Assembly (NCBI RefSeq): GCF_000799715.1 | Contig: NZ_JUHG01000011.1 | Span: 1,550,001-1,614,000 of the forward strand | Length of the DNA stretch: 64,000 nt | From: Martinezella rhizogenes | Lineage (GTDB): Bacteria > Pseudomonadota > Alphaproteobacteria > Rhizobiales > Rhizobiaceae | Direction: 5' to 3' | Shown: positions 62,972 to 64,000 of the stretch, one piece after another | Numbering within the stretch: the stretch's first letter is position 1 | How the letters are laid out: the number at the start of each line of letters is the position of its first letter | Program-made: the position numbers and the translations under genes | Notes under the pieces: generated by a model | Told to the model about the DNA's origin: nothing | Seen by the model: only the letters and a program-made list of their open reading frames with translations | Database searches by the model: none

Positions 62972-63689
62972 GGTCTGCGTTGAAGATATCGCCGGCCTTG
63001 CCGCCGCCATCGCCGGTGGTGCGGACCGTATCGAGCTTTGCAGCGCGCTTGCCATCGGCGGCCTGACGCCAAGCGCCGGGCTGATGGCGGCAGCGGGGCG
63101 CGCGTCAATCCCCGCCTACGCCATGATCCGCCCCCGCGCCGGCAGCTTTGTCTACTCCGCCGATGAGCTTGCCGTCATGAAGGCCGATATCGATGCCGCC
63201 CGCCGAGCGGGCTTGCCCGGCGTCGTGCTCGGCGCCTCGCTGCCGGACGGCCGCCTTGATCGCGACATGCTCGCCGCGCTTGTCACCCATGCTGGAGGCC
63301 TCGGCAAGACATTGCACCGCGCCTTCGATCTCGTACCCGATGTCGAGGAAGCGGTGGAACTCGCCATCTCCCTCGGCTTCGAGCGCATCCTGACCTCGGG
63401 CTGTGCGAAGACGGCCGTGGACGGCATCGATGTCCTCGAACAGGCCATCGCCATCGCCGCCGGCCGCATTTCGATCATGCCCGGCTCGGGCATCAATGTC
63501 GGGACGATCGGCGCGCTTTGGCCGCGACTGGCGATCAGCGAAGTGCATGCCTCCTGTTCCACTGCCCAGGCGGAGACGGATGAACGCCTGCTCGCCTTCA
63601 GTTTTTCCGCACCCACGACGCGCCGCACGGACGCCGTGACCGTCAGCGCGCTCAAGGCACATTTCGCCAGAACGGCAACTGCGAATTGA
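62961..63689 (+). CDS. cutC: CutC-family protein (copper homeostasis/TIM barrel)
   Basis: 242 residues. LLEVCVEDIAGLAAAIAGGA followed by DRIELCSALAIGGLTPSAG is the CutC entry. MIRPRAGSFVYSADELAVMK and HRAFDLVPDVEEAVELAISL followed by GFERILTSGCAKTA are hallmark blocks. CutC is a TIM-barrel protein historically linked to copper tolerance; its biochemical role is unsettled, and a metabolic enzyme function is also possible. It overlaps the upstream ROK gene by 11 bases, so the two are translationally coupled. Confidence 0.92.
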   Translation: MLLEVCVEDIAGLAAAIAGGADRIELCSALAIGGLTPSAGLMAAAGRASIPAYAMIRPRAGSFVYSADELAVMKADIDAARRAGLPGVVLGASLPDGRLDRDMLAALVTHAGGLGKTLHRAFDLVPDVEEAVELAISLGFERILTSGCAKTAVDGIDVLEQAIAIAAGRISIMPGSGINVGTIGALWPRLAISEVHASCSTAQAETDERLLAFSFSAPTTRRTDAVTVSALKAHFARTATAN

Positions 63690-63810
63690 CAAAGAAACGG
63701 TAGAATGATCAATCGTTCATAAACGTATATTCTGTAGCTACTCATTGGCTGTGGAATGCCAACCCATTGCAGTTAAGCAGATTTCTCCGGAGTAGCTGTA
63801 GATCTAAACC

Positions 63811-64000
63811 ATGTCGGTGACGCCACCTCGCAAGAAAAGCAGGGCTGTCTTTTGGATTGCGGCGATCGTCATCGGCTCGATCATTTTGGCGACGGCGCTG
63901 CTTGCCAATGACATGCGCAATCTCAAGGCGCTCGACATCCGTTATCATCTGAACCTGTTCAGCCCACCCGCGCATCCGCCTCCCGTCCCCGCGGCAGCCG
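63811..64000 (+). CDS. N-terminal part of a membrane-anchored protein (3' truncated by window)
   Basis: 63 codons are visible before the right edge. The first possible start is ATG 63811, because an in-frame TAA lies two codons upstream. A basic N terminus (PPRKKSR) is followed by one hydrophobic helix (AVFWIAAIVIGSIILATALL) and a Pro-rich stretch (SPPAHPPPVPAA). This looks like a signal-anchor or long signal peptide of a periplasmic or envelope protein. The family cannot be named from this fragment. It starts 121 bases after cutC, and the spacer shows no clear promoter. Confidence 0.6.
   Translation, partial: MSVTPPRKKSRAVFWIAAIVIGSIILATALLANDMRNLKALDIRYHLNLFSPPAHPPPVPAAA

Overview
The window looks like a chromosomal or large-replicon segment of an alphaproteobacterium of the Rhizobiaceae, most likely Rhizobium sensu lato. 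This rests on high GC coding DNA, an EmrAB/RmrAB-type pump with a divergent TetR gene, a RopA-like Porin_2 outer-membrane protein, a Smo-type polyol ABC transporter, and the short palindromic mosaic repeats typical of rhizobial spacers. I count about 60 genes, including partial ones at both ends. No tRNA, rRNA, CRISPR array or intact insertion sequence was seen. These assignments come from reading motifs and gene order; no database search was run. || Layout. 1-723: end of a LacI-type regulator and a VOC protein. 767-4830 (minus): xylose operon lacI-xylB-xylA. 4977-8658: emrBA (minus) and divergent emrR (plus) around a palindromic operator region. 8763-14244: AraC-GyrI regulator, TerC protein with a structured leader, small secreted protein, gltX and lysS. 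14328-18605: a sugar-modifying trio (Gfo/Idh oxidoreductase and two TIM-barrel isomerases) divergent from a LacI regulator. 18705-19858: two unknown genes. 20053-26696: LysR plus a putrescine-type ABC transporter and aminobutyraldehyde dehydrogenase. 26862-27735: two small membrane proteins. || 27845-40965 is the most unusual region. A minus-strand operon encodes an ABC importer, an enolase-superfamily sugar-acid dehydratase, a RhaM-like mutarotase, a Gfo/Idh dehydrogenase, a MaoC protein, a solute-binding-protein homologue without a signal peptide, and a DHRS6-like SDR. A divergent plus-strand operon encodes an IclR regulator, a COG3618 lactonase, a second MaoC protein lacking the usual catalytic histidine, and a class III CoA-transferase. 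The sugar half resembles the oxidative L-fucose/6-deoxysugar route, but the expected terminal FAH-type hydrolase is absent and CoA-linked genes stand in its place. || 41032-49567: transaldolase, a lone SorC regulator, an AraC-alkyltransferase fusion, DUF2244, nth, a CysZ-like protein, an RpiR regulator, and a porin behind a long AT-rich leader. A fragment of an ISL3-family transposase follows at 49684-49890. 49943-59725 (minus) is a complete polyol operon: FucU/RbsD, SorC, smoEFGK, mtlK, a HAD phosphatase and an FGGY kinase with the D-ribulokinase TCSLV signature. 59955-63689 holds an OmpR-type two-component system, a ROK kinase and cutC. A truncated membrane-anchored gene runs off the end. 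|| Overall this is a carbon-acquisition region. Each uptake or catabolic unit carries its own regulator (LacI, LysR, IclR or SorC), and several show candidate operators in the divergent spacers.
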